NCBI GenBank assembly: GCA_039025235.1
Contig: JBCCOS010000012.1
Location: forward strand, 1 to 64,000
From: MED-G105 sp039025235
Lineage (GTDB): Bacteria > Pseudomonadota > Alphaproteobacteria > Caulobacterales > Parvularculaceae
Length of the DNA: 64,000 bases
Reading direction: 5' to 3'
The notes below the pieces were generated by a model. The model searched no databases. It was not told the origin of the DNA and saw nothing but the letters and a program-made list of their open reading frames with translations. The translations under genes and the position numbers were made by a program. Shown here in pieces: positions 50,639 through 60,313 of this stretch. Each line of letters opens with the position of its first letter. Within the stretch, counting starts at the first letter, position 1.

Positions 50639-51553
50639 TCAACCAAGCCGCCAACGCCATTTATCGCCTGGCGATGAAGGCACTTCACTCAAAAACCGCT
50701 TTACTAGTTTTGCCTTAACGGTCAGCTCAGGATAAGCGACGCGGAACTGCAAAGGTGGCTTTGGCGGCGTCGGCAAAACACAAAATCGCGACTTAAATGA
50801 AGTCGTATTAACAAAGTCTTCGCTCGCCACACCAATGACATTGCGCTTTAACACTAACTCTGAGATGATCGGAAAATATTCAATAATATGAAATAAGTAT
50901 TCAGTATTTTCATGTGCTTCTCTGGCGAAACGACGCATTCTTTTTGCGTACGGACTAATCATGTCAGCTGCTATTAGAGGGAACTCAGAAAGGTCTTTGT
51001 CGGTCACTTTCTGCTTTTGAGCCAGCGGATGTCGCTTATTCACAAAGAAGCTTATATTAAACGGAATCGTATCGACGATCTTCAAGCCCTTTTCCGGCCG
51101 AAGGTTTTGCGATGGGGCGAAAAGAATATCGATATCCCCGCGCCTAAGCATTCGCAGTGTCGGTTCTACGGGGCCAGTCCGAACATGAATCCGGATCGAT
51201 TCTGACTCATCGACCACGTTTGCAATCGCATTTGTGAGGAACCCCTGCATTGCAGGTGGCGAAATTCCAATTCGAAACACTCTGTCTTCTATGCGATCAC
51301 CGGCTTTCGCTTCATTCATGAGTTGATCGAAGTCAGCAATGATACGTTCAGCACGATCCAGAAACTCTCGCCCCACCGACGTTGTTGTCACCCCACGGGC
51401 ATGACGATCAAACAATTTGTAGCCAAGCTCTTCCTCCACCTCGGCGACACTCTTTGTTATTGTCGATTGAGAAATATGAACGAGATCTGCCGCAGCCGAA
51501 ATTGACCCTGATCGATCCACCGCAACAGTATGTCTAAGCTTCACAAGGTTCAT
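50639..51553 (-). CDS. LysR family transcriptional regulator
   Basis: A 304-residue regulator. The N-terminal winged helix is LRHTVAVDRSGSISAAADLVHISQSTITKSVAEVEEELGYKLFDRHARGVTTTSVGREFL, followed by a two-lobed effector domain. It is divergent from the amidohydrolase-epoxide hydrolase-PF10118 operon across 114 bases, the classical LysR arrangement, so it most likely controls that operon. The 114-base gap contains repeated GAATAT and a CAATATTG core, suitable for LysR sites, but no clear T-N11-A box stands out. Confidence 0.88.
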   Translation of the reverse strand: MNLVKLRHTVAVDRSGSISAAADLVHISQSTITKSVAEVEEELGYKLFDRHARGVTTTSVGREFLDRAERIIADFDQLMNEAKAGDRIEDRVFRIGISPPAMQGFLTNAIANVVDESESIRIHVRTGPVEPTLRMLRRGDIDILFAPSQNLRPEKGLKIVDTIPFNISFFVNKRHPLAQKQKVTDKDLSEFPLIAADMISPYAKRMRRFAREAHENTEYLFHIIEYFPIISELVLKRNVIGVASEDFVNTTSFKSRFCVLPTPPKPPLQFRVAYPELTVKAKLVKRFLSEVPSSPGDKWRWRLG

Positions 51554-51667
51554 AAGTCATTCCAAATTAGAATATCTATGCACAATATTGCACTATTCAG
51601 AATATCCCGGCTATGGCATAGTTTATAGAGGTGTCATCATAATAATTTGGTTAAAGGGACGGAAACT

Positions 51668-53380
51668 ATGTACGACCGCGCGGTACGGGGCGGGTCAATT
51701 ATTGACGGAACAGGTGCTGATGCTTTTACAGGCGATATTGGCATCAAGGATGGGCTTATTGTTGACGTCGGCAATAAGCTTGGACCCGCTAAGCAAGACA
51801 TAGACGCTAACGGAGCGATCGTCACGCCCGGCTTCGTCGACGCCCATACTCATTACGATGGACAGGTCACCTGGGATCCAGATTTGTCTCCTTCATCATG
51901 GCATGGCGTCACAACGATCGTGATGGGAAACTGTGGTGTGGGGTTTGCACCAGCGCGCGCGGACGAACGCGATTTCATGATACGTGTCATGGAAGGTGTA
52001 GAGGAAATTCCAGGTGCTGCCCTTGAAGAAGGAATGACGTGGAATTGGGAAACGTTTCCTGAATATATGGACGCAATTGATGCGCAAGAACGATCAATCG
52101 ACGTTGCGGCGCAAGTTCCCCATTGCGCGCTCCGGTGCTATGTTATGGGTGAAGAACGCGCTCTGGATGATCAAGCGTCGGAAGACGACATTGCTGAGAT
52201 GGCTCGTTTGACAGAGGAAGCCCTCGCCGCCGGCGCTGTTGGTTTTTCAACATCCCGAACGATGATCCATAAAGTTAAGAATGGCCCTGCCGTTCCCGGC
52301 ACGCACTGCCACCCAGAAGAACTTGTTGGTATCGCGAAAGCCATGAAAAATGCCGGACACGGTGTTTATCAGATGATATCAGATCACATGGGTAAAGGTC
52401 CTGATTATCCTTGGATGGAAGAGATTGCCCGCACAACTGGCGGTCCTTTGGTCTTCACTTTGGCCCAATTGCCCAATGCTCCAGATGATTATAAGGAAGT
52501 TTTAGCAGCCCTCAGCGAGAGCCATAAAACAGACGGTCTGGATATCCGTGCCGCTGTCCCGTGGCGTCCGCCGGGTGTGCTTTTAGGTCTCCAAGCCACG
52601 CTTAATCCATTTTTGACCCATCCAGCCTATGGTAGCTTGAGAAAACTATCTTATGAAGACCGACTGGCGGCGTTGCGTAGTGATGAGGTGCGATCAGCCT
52701 TGTTAGGAGAAGAGGCTGGCGTCAAAGATCCCTTCGTTCGGCGTCTTCTCACAGATTACGAAAATATGTTTCCGTTGGGTGACCCTCCTGATTACGAGCC
52801 ATCCAAAGACGATAGCGTAGCGGCACGGGCAAAACGCGCAGGTGTTGCGCCAAATGCTCATTGCTATGATTTGCTTTTGCAAAATGACGGGCGGCAGTTC
52901 CTCTATTTTCCATTGGCGAATTATGCATCGTTTAACTTCGATGTGTTGCATGAAATGCTTTCGCACCCTCGCTCAACTGCTTCGCTATCCGATGGTGGGG
53001 CTCATGTAGGTACAGTGAGCGATGCGAGCTTCACCACATTCATGCTGGCCCATTGGACGCGCGATCGTTCCCGGGGGGATACAATCCGCCTAGAAGAAGC
53101 CGTCCGCAAACAAACAATGGATACAGCAAGCCTATATTCCATGCATGATAGAGGCGTGCTTGCTCCTGGAAAGCGCGCCGATCTCAATATTATTGATTTT
53201 AATGCGCTTCATCTGCATGCTCCCTATATGGCTTTTGACCTTCCAACAGGCGGCAAACGTTTATTGCAAAAAGCGGATGGGTATATAGGCACACTCGTTG
53301 CGGGGGAAATGATAGCACAAAACGGTGAGATGACAGGCACACGCCCAGGAAAACTCGTCCGTGGACCGCAAAATGGCTGA
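51668..53380 (+). CDS. N-acyl-D-amino-acid deacylase-like amidohydrolase
   Basis: A 570-residue metal-dependent amidohydrolase. The ATG at 51668 is chosen; a TTG 21 bases earlier is possible. The metal-binding HxH is in VDAHTHYDGQVTWDP near residue 62, GVTTIVMGNCGVGFAPAR follows, the conserved SDGGAHVGTVSD appears near 444, and RGVLAPGKRADLNIIDF is the usual C-terminal signature. Relatives deacylate N-acyl-D-amino acids or similar amides. It overlaps the epoxide hydrolase gene by eight bases. The connection to terpenoid degradation is not established by sequence. Confidence 0.85.
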   Translation: MYDRAVRGGSIIDGTGADAFTGDIGIKDGLIVDVGNKLGPAKQDIDANGAIVTPGFVDAHTHYDGQVTWDPDLSPSSWHGVTTIVMGNCGVGFAPARADERDFMIRVMEGVEEIPGAALEEGMTWNWETFPEYMDAIDAQERSIDVAAQVPHCALRCYVMGEERALDDQASEDDIAEMARLTEEALAAGAVGFSTSRTMIHKVKNGPAVPGTHCHPEELVGIAKAMKNAGHGVYQMISDHMGKGPDYPWMEEIARTTGGPLVFTLAQLPNAPDDYKEVLAALSESHKTDGLDIRAAVPWRPPGVLLGLQATLNPFLTHPAYGSLRKLSYEDRLAALRSDEVRSALLGEEAGVKDPFVRRLLTDYENMFPLGDPPDYEPSKDDSVAARAKRAGVAPNAHCYDLLLQNDGRQFLYFPLANYASFNFDVLHEMLSHPRSTASLSDGGAHVGTVSDASFTTFMLAHWTRDRSRGDTIRLEEAVRKQTMDTASLYSMHDRGVLAPGKRADLNIIDFNALHLHAPYMAFDLPTGGKRLLQKADGYIGTLVAGEMIAQNGEMTGTRPGKLVRGPQNG

Positions 53381-54530
53381 GTTTCAAGCGGATGCGCCCA
53401 TACCTTTCCCTATAGAGATCGATGAGGCAATGCTGATCGATCTTCATAGGCGTTTGGAATCGACGCGTTGGCCTGAGGAAGAAACAGTCAGTGATTGGTC
53501 ACAAGGGGTACCCTTGCATTGGCTGAAAGACATTTGCGACTATTGGCGTACCGATTATGATTGGCGGCGTTGCGAAGCGAAGTTGAACGCCTTTGGTAGC
53601 CAAAAAATCAGTATTGACGGTCTCGACTTTCATTTTCTCCATGTGCGGTCAGAATATGAGAATGCCCGTCCGTTGATACTTACCCATGGTTGGCCTGGTT
53701 CAATCGTTGAATTCTTTGAGCTTATTCCGCTATTGACTGACCCGACGAAAGCTGGCGGCGATGTTGAGGACGCATTCCATGTCGTCGTCCCGTCCCTTCC
53801 GGGTTTTGGCTTCTCCGGCAAACCACAATCGACGGGTTGGACAATAGAGCGTACTGCAGATGCTTGGGCCGCATTGATGGCAAAGCTTGGTTACACAACC
53901 TATTTTGCTCAAGGGGGCGACTGGGGCGCTTCCGTTTCAACCGAGCTCGGAAAGAGATATCCCGATCACTGTAAAGCGGTTCATCTAAATCTTGTTTTGG
54001 CGAAACCCGACAAGGCAATCCTGCAAGCGCCAACGGACGCGGAGGCAAATGCGTTTAAGAGCGCACTGCACCACCGTAAAGTCGGCACAGGATATTCCAA
54101 GCAACAAGCGACAAGGCCACAAACACTTGGGTACGGATTAACGGACTCACCTGTTGGTCAGGCTGCTTGGATATTGGAGAAATTTTTTGAGTGGACCGAC
54201 ATCGATGGGGCGCCTGATAGTGCTCTGTCTCGTGATCAATTGCTCGACAATGTCATGATGTATTGGCTAACAGCATCAGCAGCGTCTTCTGCCCGACTTT
54301 ATTGGGAAAGTTTCTATAACGTCGATATGGGGCCTGTGGAGATTCCTGTCGCATGTACAGTTTTTCCCAAAGAAATACCATCGCCATCGCGCAGATGGGC
54401 TGAATTACGTTTCAAAAATATCATTCACTTTAATCAAGTGGATCGTGGCGGCCATTTTGCCGCAATCGAACAGCCAGAAATTTTGGTAAAAGAAATACAA
54501 ACGGCTTTTCGAAGTGTAGTAATCAATTAA
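53373..54530 (+). CDS. Epoxide hydrolase (EphN-type alpha/beta hydrolase)
   Basis: A 385-residue protein. The N-terminal EHN domain has PFPIEIDEAMLIDLHRRLESTRWPEE and VPLHWLKDICDYW. The alpha/beta hydrolase core has the oxyanion motif LILTHGWPGS, the nucleophile Asp in FAQGGDWGASVS and the catalytic His in VDRGGHFAAIEQPE, with the acid residue not assigned. It opens epoxides with water, giving diols. The ATG at 53373 overlaps the amidohydrolase stop (ATGGCTGA). It lies directly before a PF10118-type hydrolase gene. Confidence 0.9.
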   Translation: MAEFQADAPIPFPIEIDEAMLIDLHRRLESTRWPEEETVSDWSQGVPLHWLKDICDYWRTDYDWRRCEAKLNAFGSQKISIDGLDFHFLHVRSEYENARPLILTHGWPGSIVEFFELIPLLTDPTKAGGDVEDAFHVVVPSLPGFGFSGKPQSTGWTIERTADAWAALMAKLGYTTYFAQGGDWGASVSTELGKRYPDHCKAVHLNLVLAKPDKAILQAPTDAEANAFKSALHHRKVGTGYSKQQATRPQTLGYGLTDSPVGQAAWILEKFFEWTDIDGAPDSALSRDQLLDNVMMYWLTASAASSARLYWESFYNVDMGPVEIPVACTVFPKEIPSPSRRWAELRFKNIIHFNQVDRGGHFAAIEQPEILVKEIQTAFRSVVIN

Positions 54531-54558
54531 CAGGATAAATCAGTAGAGGAACATTCAT

Positions 54559-55392
54559 ATGTCTGACCTTGAAGTAAGACGCATCCCATTTGAGTTCGAG
54601 GGTGTGGATTTTATTTGGAACCCTTCAAACCCCGGGTTCTCGCTCATGTCCAACGCTATATCCTTCGGTGCCATTGGGTTTGAACGTTGGCTTTGCAAAA
54701 CATTCCGCATGGTTGAGCCCATGATAAAAGACCCGGCGATTGCGGAGGAGTGCCGACTCTTCATCGAGCAAGAGGCCGTACATTCGAGTGTTCACGCAAA
54801 GCATGTTCGTGCGCTAATGAAGCGTTACCCAGGATTGGCCGAGACCCGCCAAAAGAGTATCGACTATTTTGACGTTTTGCTTGAACAACACCCATTGGAG
54901 TTTAATGTCTGTTACGGCGCAACGCTTGAAGCGACCTTTACGCCATCCTTTAAACTGATCATTGATAATCGCGAGATATTGATGGGCGACGGCGATGCAC
55001 GCGTGGCGTCCGCTCTCCTCTGGCATTTTTGTGAAGAGATCGAGCATCGGTCGTCTGCAATTGTCGTTTATAACCATGTCTACAAAAACCCATTTAAACG
55101 GTTGCAGATGCTAAACTGGTCGAAGAAGCATATGTCTGGATTCATCCGCCTAATGATTGCTGACTTTAAGCGTCACATTCCAGAAGACGAATGGCCTGAA
55201 ACAAAAGGACGCGCATTTGAACAAGTGTCAAAAGCAGAACGCAACAAAGCCCTGAGACGTATCTTTATGAGCCAGACGCCGTGGCATAATCCAGCGCGTG
55301 AACCAACACCGAAATGGGCCGATACGTGGTTTTCTGCCTATAATGCAGGTGAAGATATGACCCAATTTTTTGGAAAAAGGGTTGCAGGTTAA
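54559..55392 (+). CDS. PF10118-type predicted metal-dependent hydrolase
   Basis: A 277-residue soluble protein. IEQEAVHSSVHAKHV near residue 70 and LLWHFCEEIEHRSSAIVVYNHVY near 150-175 supply E-x-x-H motifs arranged like ferritin-type di-metal proteins. This is the COG3687/PF10118 pattern. The start has GAGGAAC upstream. It ends the operon with the amidohydrolase and epoxide hydrolase and is followed by a clear terminator. Its reaction is not known. Confidence 0.8.
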   Translation: MSDLEVRRIPFEFEGVDFIWNPSNPGFSLMSNAISFGAIGFERWLCKTFRMVEPMIKDPAIAEECRLFIEQEAVHSSVHAKHVRALMKRYPGLAETRQKSIDYFDVLLEQHPLEFNVCYGATLEATFTPSFKLIIDNREILMGDGDARVASALLWHFCEEIEHRSSAIVVYNHVYKNPFKRLQMLNWSKKHMSGFIRLMIADFKRHIPEDEWPETKGRAFEQVSKAERNKALRRIFMSQTPWHNPAREPTPKWADTWFSAYNAGEDMTQFFGKRVAG

Positions 55393-55808
55393 ATTCAAAT
55401 CTAACTGTTTAAAAGCTTAGCCAGGACGGCCACTCTCTGGTCGCTCTGGGAACAATCTGATTAGAGAACTTAAAAAAATTCAGAGCCGCGTTTTGTTGTA
55501 AATGAAACGCGGCTTTTTTATGTCCGATGATACGTCACGCAGTTGATGGGTTTCAGCACGAAAAACGCGAGCGCTGCCCTTCTCAAACGACATGCCAAAT
55601 ACTTTCGGGCAAACAACAAAAGCATTGACGATTATCGCTCTATTGGGAACCAGCAAACCAAAGCATGGCGCGCGAAATAGGATACATGCGAAGGTCTTTG
55701 TTTTTTGGCGTGCCTTCTGCGCAGTTAATGGACGGGAACCAGTAAACACTTATGCACAACACGCTCTATCGAATTTCTCATTCGGATTCTATCCAAACGC
55801 TAAGAACT
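55393..55808. other. Convergent gap with terminator
   Basis: This 416-base gap lies between two convergent genes. It contains the terminator at 55484-55519. The remainder holds overlapping short frames on both strands without ribosome binding sites or recognisable domains, and I see no supported gene in it. Confidence 0.5.
55484..55519 (+). terminator. Rho-independent terminator after the hydrolase operon
   Basis: AGCCGCGTTT (55484-55493) and AAACGCGGCT (55505-55514) form a perfect ten-bp stem with an 11-base loop, and are followed by TTTTTTA. On the left flank TAAAAAAATT gives a matching U-run on the minus strand, so it may act in both directions. Confidence 0.9.
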
Positions 55809-58229
55809 CTAGACAGCTTGTGAAAACCGATAACCTCTAAGGCCCGGAAATAGGCCGAAGCCAATGGCGAAAACGACCAGAAGCGTCAAAACGCTCGATA
55901 TGAACCCGTAACGAATTGTCTTCGACTGAAATGATATCTTAACATCACTAACGCCTTTTGAAACCTGGATCGCTTTTCCGAGTATATGGGCGGAATAAAT
56001 TTTTGTAGCTTCTCCATTGACGCGGGCTTCCCACCCCGGAAAGTGACGATCGGTGATGAATAGCCAACCCGGCTCGGTCGTTTCCACCCGAAACACATAG
56101 TGACCCGGCTCTATTTTTACTTTCTCGATGCGGGCAGCAGCATCGATAAGAACTTTACCATTGACAACGGGGTATCCACTCTTGGCTTCGTCATTAAGTG
56201 AATGGGGACATTCAGGCGATAAATAGAGCGTATGCGTCTCACTGGTGTGAATTCGACTTGTAATATCCTCCGGTGACGGGACGCATTCAGCTGACTTATA
56301 AAATCTCACCGGGGGAAGAGCATTATTATTTTCCAACAGTTTAAGCCGCACACCCTTAATTGAAGCAATCTCTTTCATTCCCTTTGGTGGGGGCTGCTTT
56401 AAGTCGGCTCCTACGTATTTGACGGACAACACGTCGGCTAGGCGCAATTTTGGTGAGGATTCTAAAGAAGGATGGTTTTCTAATTCACCATATATCAGGC
56501 GCTTTGCAAGAACATTTTCATTGCTGTAAAGAGCCATTGATCCACGAATAGAAGGAATGTCCCATTGTATGTTCGTCGAAGGAGTCAAGGTTTCAAGCGT
56601 ACGGCGATAGGAGATATCCCCGCGGGGCAACGTTGGATCTCGGCCAAAGTTGCGTTGTATCTTCAAGGGGACGAATTTATAGGCAAGCTCTCCGGTTTCG
56701 ATTTTTTCTGTAAAGACTGGCTTGGTGTTGTCTGGAGGATAAAATAAAAACGGCTGAAATTTGCTAGTGACGACTTCTACAGCTAGAAGAAAGACAAAGA
56801 AAATGACTCTAATGGACTTGTTCCGCACCAGAATCAAAATGCAAAATGCAACAATAATTGAAGCTATTTGTGTTGATGATACGTATGGCGACCAACTGAC
56901 GACAACGATGTAGGAAAGTACTAGAGTCGCTAATGCAGTCGTAAACTTCTTTTTTGTCAAAGCCGCGCGGTCTACAAGATCGATTGTAAACGCAACGAGT
57001 GCTGTCGCACCTAATACAAACAGGAGCGTTTGTTGGCCAGCTGTCCGGAAGACAAAGTGACCGGAGATAACTTTTACAAAACCGCTCAATGGCGTTGTCC
57101 GTAGGTTGAGCTCTGCAGTGGCAATCAACATTAACCCCACTGCGATGAAATACCCCCATAAATGTTTGTGCTTTAGTTTTGTAGAAGACAGAAGAACTAA
57201 GAGGAAAACAAACCCACTACCAAATGTCGAAAGAGTGTCTGTTGCGGCTTTGATTTCTTTGGTAGCCACATGAGGATTGTTTTCTAATATCGTATTGTAA
57301 TTGAAGCTGAAGACGATACCTCGAAGAATTCCGAGAATTAATGGGAATAAGCCTCTTTCCACGCCATCTGAACGGTTTGAAACTATCGAAGCTTCAATGA
57401 GTGGTGCTAATTGAGCTGCAGAGAGTCCAGTGGCCAACACAATCGCAAAAAGGGCCAAGAAAAACAGCCGTCGAAAATTCGATAAAAGATATGTTCTATC
57501 AGCCAAGTTGATAGAAGAGCTTAATATTCTTATCGAGAGAAAAATGACGATTGAGTACGTGAATGGTGGATATCCGGATAAAAGTGAAAGCGAAAATGCC
57601 AAGGCAAACCAGGCTGTAGATTGCAACGTCTGCAAACGATAAAGCCGTTCAAAAGTCCAAATGACAAAGGGCACCATTGACATAGCTAACGCCGGCGCAT
57701 GATTTGAGTGAATATCTAAAGCGAAAGATGAAAACGTAGCGACGAAAGCAGCAAATCCGGACGCTGATTTGGAACGGCCAAGCTCGCGGCACATTAAAAA
57801 AACACCGTATGCCATCAACATTTGGCTAGAAAAATGAATAGCCGTGACGGCTCTTTGTGGCTCAAACAGTAAAAGAGCGACAAGAACTACCGGATTAAAA
57901 ACTCCTGTTTGGCCTTCGGCATAGATCGGATGACCACCATAAATAAGATTGGACCAAAACGGCAGCGTCCCCTCAGCAAGGCTCTTTTTCAGAATATCCA
58001 TCATAGGAATACTGAATTGCGCATTATCGCTAATCAAAAAGACACGTCCAGCAAAAATAAAGTCTCGATAGAGGGTAATAACAAAAGCGAAAGCGACCAG
58101 AAGCACCCAATAGGATAGAGCACTTTGCACATAAGTTGACGATATGAAGGATGACCGTGCCCGCCAAACAACCATAGCCTTCAAGATTGCTGATTCTAAG
58201 AATTGCTTCATTTTGGGGATATGTTTCAA
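55809..58229 (-). CDS. YfhO-like membrane protein, possible GT-C glycosyltransferase
   Basis: An 806-residue membrane protein with about 12 hydrophobic helices through residue 500, a large C-terminal periplasmic region (SFQSKT and GWLFITDRHFPGWEARVNGEATKI typical of YfhO), and a last helix near 780-798. Near the N-terminus FWSNLIYGGHPIYAEGQTGVFNPVVL is the conserved first loop of YfhO/GT-C family proteins. Members are thought to use undecaprenyl-linked sugars to glycosylate cell-surface polymers such as lipoteichoic acid. It is adjacent to sulfotransferase-like and glycosyltransferase genes, supporting an envelope role. An ATG six codons downstream is an alternative start. Confidence 0.8.
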   Translation of the reverse strand: MKHIPKMKQFLESAILKAMVVWRARSSFISSTYVQSALSYWVLLVAFAFVITLYRDFIFAGRVFLISDNAQFSIPMMDILKKSLAEGTLPFWSNLIYGGHPIYAEGQTGVFNPVVLVALLLFEPQRAVTAIHFSSQMLMAYGVFLMCRELGRSKSASGFAAFVATFSSFALDIHSNHAPALAMSMVPFVIWTFERLYRLQTLQSTAWFALAFSLSLLSGYPPFTYSIVIFLSIRILSSSINLADRTYLLSNFRRLFFLALFAIVLATGLSAAQLAPLIEASIVSNRSDGVERGLFPLILGILRGIVFSFNYNTILENNPHVATKEIKAATDTLSTFGSGFVFLLVLLSSTKLKHKHLWGYFIAVGLMLIATAELNLRTTPLSGFVKVISGHFVFRTAGQQTLLFVLGATALVAFTIDLVDRAALTKKKFTTALATLVLSYIVVVSWSPYVSSTQIASIIVAFCILILVRNKSIRVIFFVFLLAVEVVTSKFQPFLFYPPDNTKPVFTEKIETGELAYKFVPLKIQRNFGRDPTLPRGDISYRRTLETLTPSTNIQWDIPSIRGSMALYSNENVLAKRLIYGELENHPSLESSPKLRLADVLSVKYVGADLKQPPPKGMKEIASIKGVRLKLLENNNALPPVRFYKSAECVPSPEDITSRIHTSETHTLYLSPECPHSLNDEAKSGYPVVNGKVLIDAAARIEKVKIEPGHYVFRVETTEPGWLFITDRHFPGWEARVNGEATKIYSAHILGKAIQVSKGVSDVKISFQSKTIRYGFISSVLTLLVVFAIGFGLFPGLRGYRFSQAV

Positions 58230-58536
58230 TGCTCGATATTTTGACTGATGATTCTCTAACGCCTCAGCTAGAGGAGCGATCTGAACCCAACGAGATCAAG
58301 TGAATTGGTTCTATCTCATAACCCGGATTAAGACGCTACACCCGACATAACAAATAAATTAGAGACGAATTCCACCCTAGAAAAAGCAATTATCACCTGC
58401 GGTATTGCCATATTTACGGCGTCGTCTTTCGTATTACACTGCGTCGAGTGATAAACCGCAGTTCATTTTTTCGCCCACCCCAAGTTGTAAGCCGCTATAT
58501 CTCATATGGCAGAATTTTTTACAAATGACGGCCAAT
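58230..58536. other. Gap between the YfhO-like and sulfotransferase-like genes
   Basis: These 307 bases separate two genes on the minus strand. The sequence is AT-rich and probably carries the YfhO-like gene promoter. No supported gene, strong hairpin or repeat is visible. Confidence 0.4.
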
Positions 58537-59748
58537 TTAACTGAGGTCGGCTTCAAGCTTTTCTTCATATTCAACGAGTTTGCGCCTAATAAAATCTCCC
58601 TGCGGATGAATAAGCCTAGCAATCGCCATTACATCGCGCGCTTGAGAAAGTGTGAAATCACTATGGTCTTCAAGCTTGATGGCCAAATCCCTAAGGATAA
58701 ACGCAGACTGAACGCTAAGGGAATAACGATTCATTTGAAAGAGAAATAAACGCATTATGAGTTGCGTCACCGTATCGTCTTCTTCGAACAAGATGTCGTT
58801 TTCATCGAGGTAGCCTAACAACGTACCCTTTGTAGAAGGAGATATATTTTCTAAACGATCTAACAACCCTCTTCCTTTGCGGTGACAGTTTGGTTTTATG
58901 TCGGCCCGACATAGATCGAACCCAGCGGTCTCTTCCATCCATCTAATATCATCCGGCTCAATAGCACTCTCTAAGTCGTCAAGAGCTGCAACAAATGGCG
59001 AATTGAAGAGGTCTGTTAATATGTCTATGACCGCGTTGCGAGCTTTTACAAACGGTGGAGCCTTGCTATTAAATACACGCTGGGCATTGAGATTATGCAA
59101 TAGTTGGACGGCCTCAAAGGGTAACCGCTTATTGACAGTAGAATGAACAATACTTTCATGAGGTATGCCAACAAAATTACAAAAATCTGATACCGATGAA
59201 GCGCCAACTAAATTTTCTTTTGAATACTGACGAAATATCACTTTTGAACGGCCAAAAGTATCTATAAACTTTACAAATGAATTTTGATAGCTCGGTGAAG
59301 GCAACTCTGTTGTGATTGCACCCATTTTAATAAATTGCTGCGTCATAGACAATATATATGATAATGGTTCGCGTACATATGCTAGAATTTCGATATCGTC
59401 AAAGTACTGATCGAAAAACTCTTTTAGGTCCTTGACACCTTGGAGGCTAAGATACAAAAGAGCTTCAGCAGAAAAAATCGTCAGGGACGCATTATGTTTC
59501 GTTACGTCGTTGATAATACATTGACGGGCTGTCATGCGTTTTTGCTCGGCATGTTCTAACGAACACTGTTTTCCGTTTCTTGAATTCTGTATATTGACAT
59601 CTTCAAACGCAGTGAACAAAACGCTCCCATGTCCTCGTTCCTTTAGATCAGCGTATCGGATAGTGCCGTCATCATAGCCAGCAAGGCTTTCTTGTATCGA
59701 TGATGTGCCTGTTTTATGCATACCAATGTGAACAAGAGCTCGTTTCAT
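58537..59748 (-). CDS. Sulfotransferase-like protein
   Basis: A 403-residue protein from the ATG at 59748; a start 45 bases earlier would add an unlikely leader. The N-terminus ALVHIGMHKTGTSSIQESLA is a sulfotransferase 5'-phosphosulfate-binding loop (K-T-G-T-S-S). The conserved acceptor region EILAYVREPLSYILSMTQQFIKMG near 135 resembles the 3'-phosphate loop R-x-P-x-x-x-x-x-S. The C-terminal half is unlike well-known members and may bind a different acceptor. It lies among envelope glycan genes, so sulfation of a surface glycan is plausible. Confidence 0.65.
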   Translation of the reverse strand: MKRALVHIGMHKTGTSSIQESLAGYDDGTIRYADLKERGHGSVLFTAFEDVNIQNSRNGKQCSLEHAEQKRMTARQCIINDVTKHNASLTIFSAEALLYLSLQGVKDLKEFFDQYFDDIEILAYVREPLSYILSMTQQFIKMGAITTELPSPSYQNSFVKFIDTFGRSKVIFRQYSKENLVGASSVSDFCNFVGIPHESIVHSTVNKRLPFEAVQLLHNLNAQRVFNSKAPPFVKARNAVIDILTDLFNSPFVAALDDLESAIEPDDIRWMEETAGFDLCRADIKPNCHRKGRGLLDRLENISPSTKGTLLGYLDENDILFEEDDTVTQLIMRLFLFQMNRYSLSVQSAFILRDLAIKLEDHSDFTLSQARDVMAIARLIHPQGDFIRRKLVEYEEKLEADLS

Positions 59749-60313
59749 ATTGTCTAAATCCACGATATTGAATGGGAGTCCTGATGCGCACATAAAGGTA
59801 CGCAGGTCATTGAAACGTATCGAAATTGTAAAGTCGTTTTCGAATGATGAGCCCGCAACATATCATATTCCATTGTTTCCTTACAATCTGCAGCTGCCGC
59901 CCGCCCCGGTTGAATGGCGCGGGTAACTCTCCCCGTTCAAACGTAATGTGATTAAAAAGACATGCAAGCGTCCCCAAGCCTCGCGTATAAACCCCGCAAA
60001 ATCCTGTAAACATCTGATAGAATTAAAGCTCACATATTCATCGACAACGGCCATCGCAGCGCTTCAAACAAAATTACCATAGCTTCCTTGCCATCCCATC
60101 ACCCAGCGGGAACGTGAATAGGAAAATAGGACAGATAACGAGCTGTATCTATCAGTCAAGAATTGTGCCCGGAAGTATTTGTCGATGGGTGCATACAGAT
60201 TTTTCGTTCCATGTACGCAGCACTATACTCACGCGATGAGATCTAAGAACAATTGCTTGTTCCTATGAATTCAATTTATATTCTTATAGTTTAGTTGATG
60301 AGGCTTATGGCTA
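59749..60313. other. Divergent gap before the GT2 gene
   Basis: The 565 bases separate two divergent genes. The frames present are short and lack ribosome binding sites. AT-rich stretches near 60240-60300 probably contain the GT2 promoter. I see no repeat, terminator or RNA gene. Confidence 0.4.

Noticed and set aside
55480..55840. Two overlapping frames in the gap after the PF10118 gene
   Set aside because: One ends inside the terminator hairpin. Neither has a ribosome binding site or similarity to a known family.
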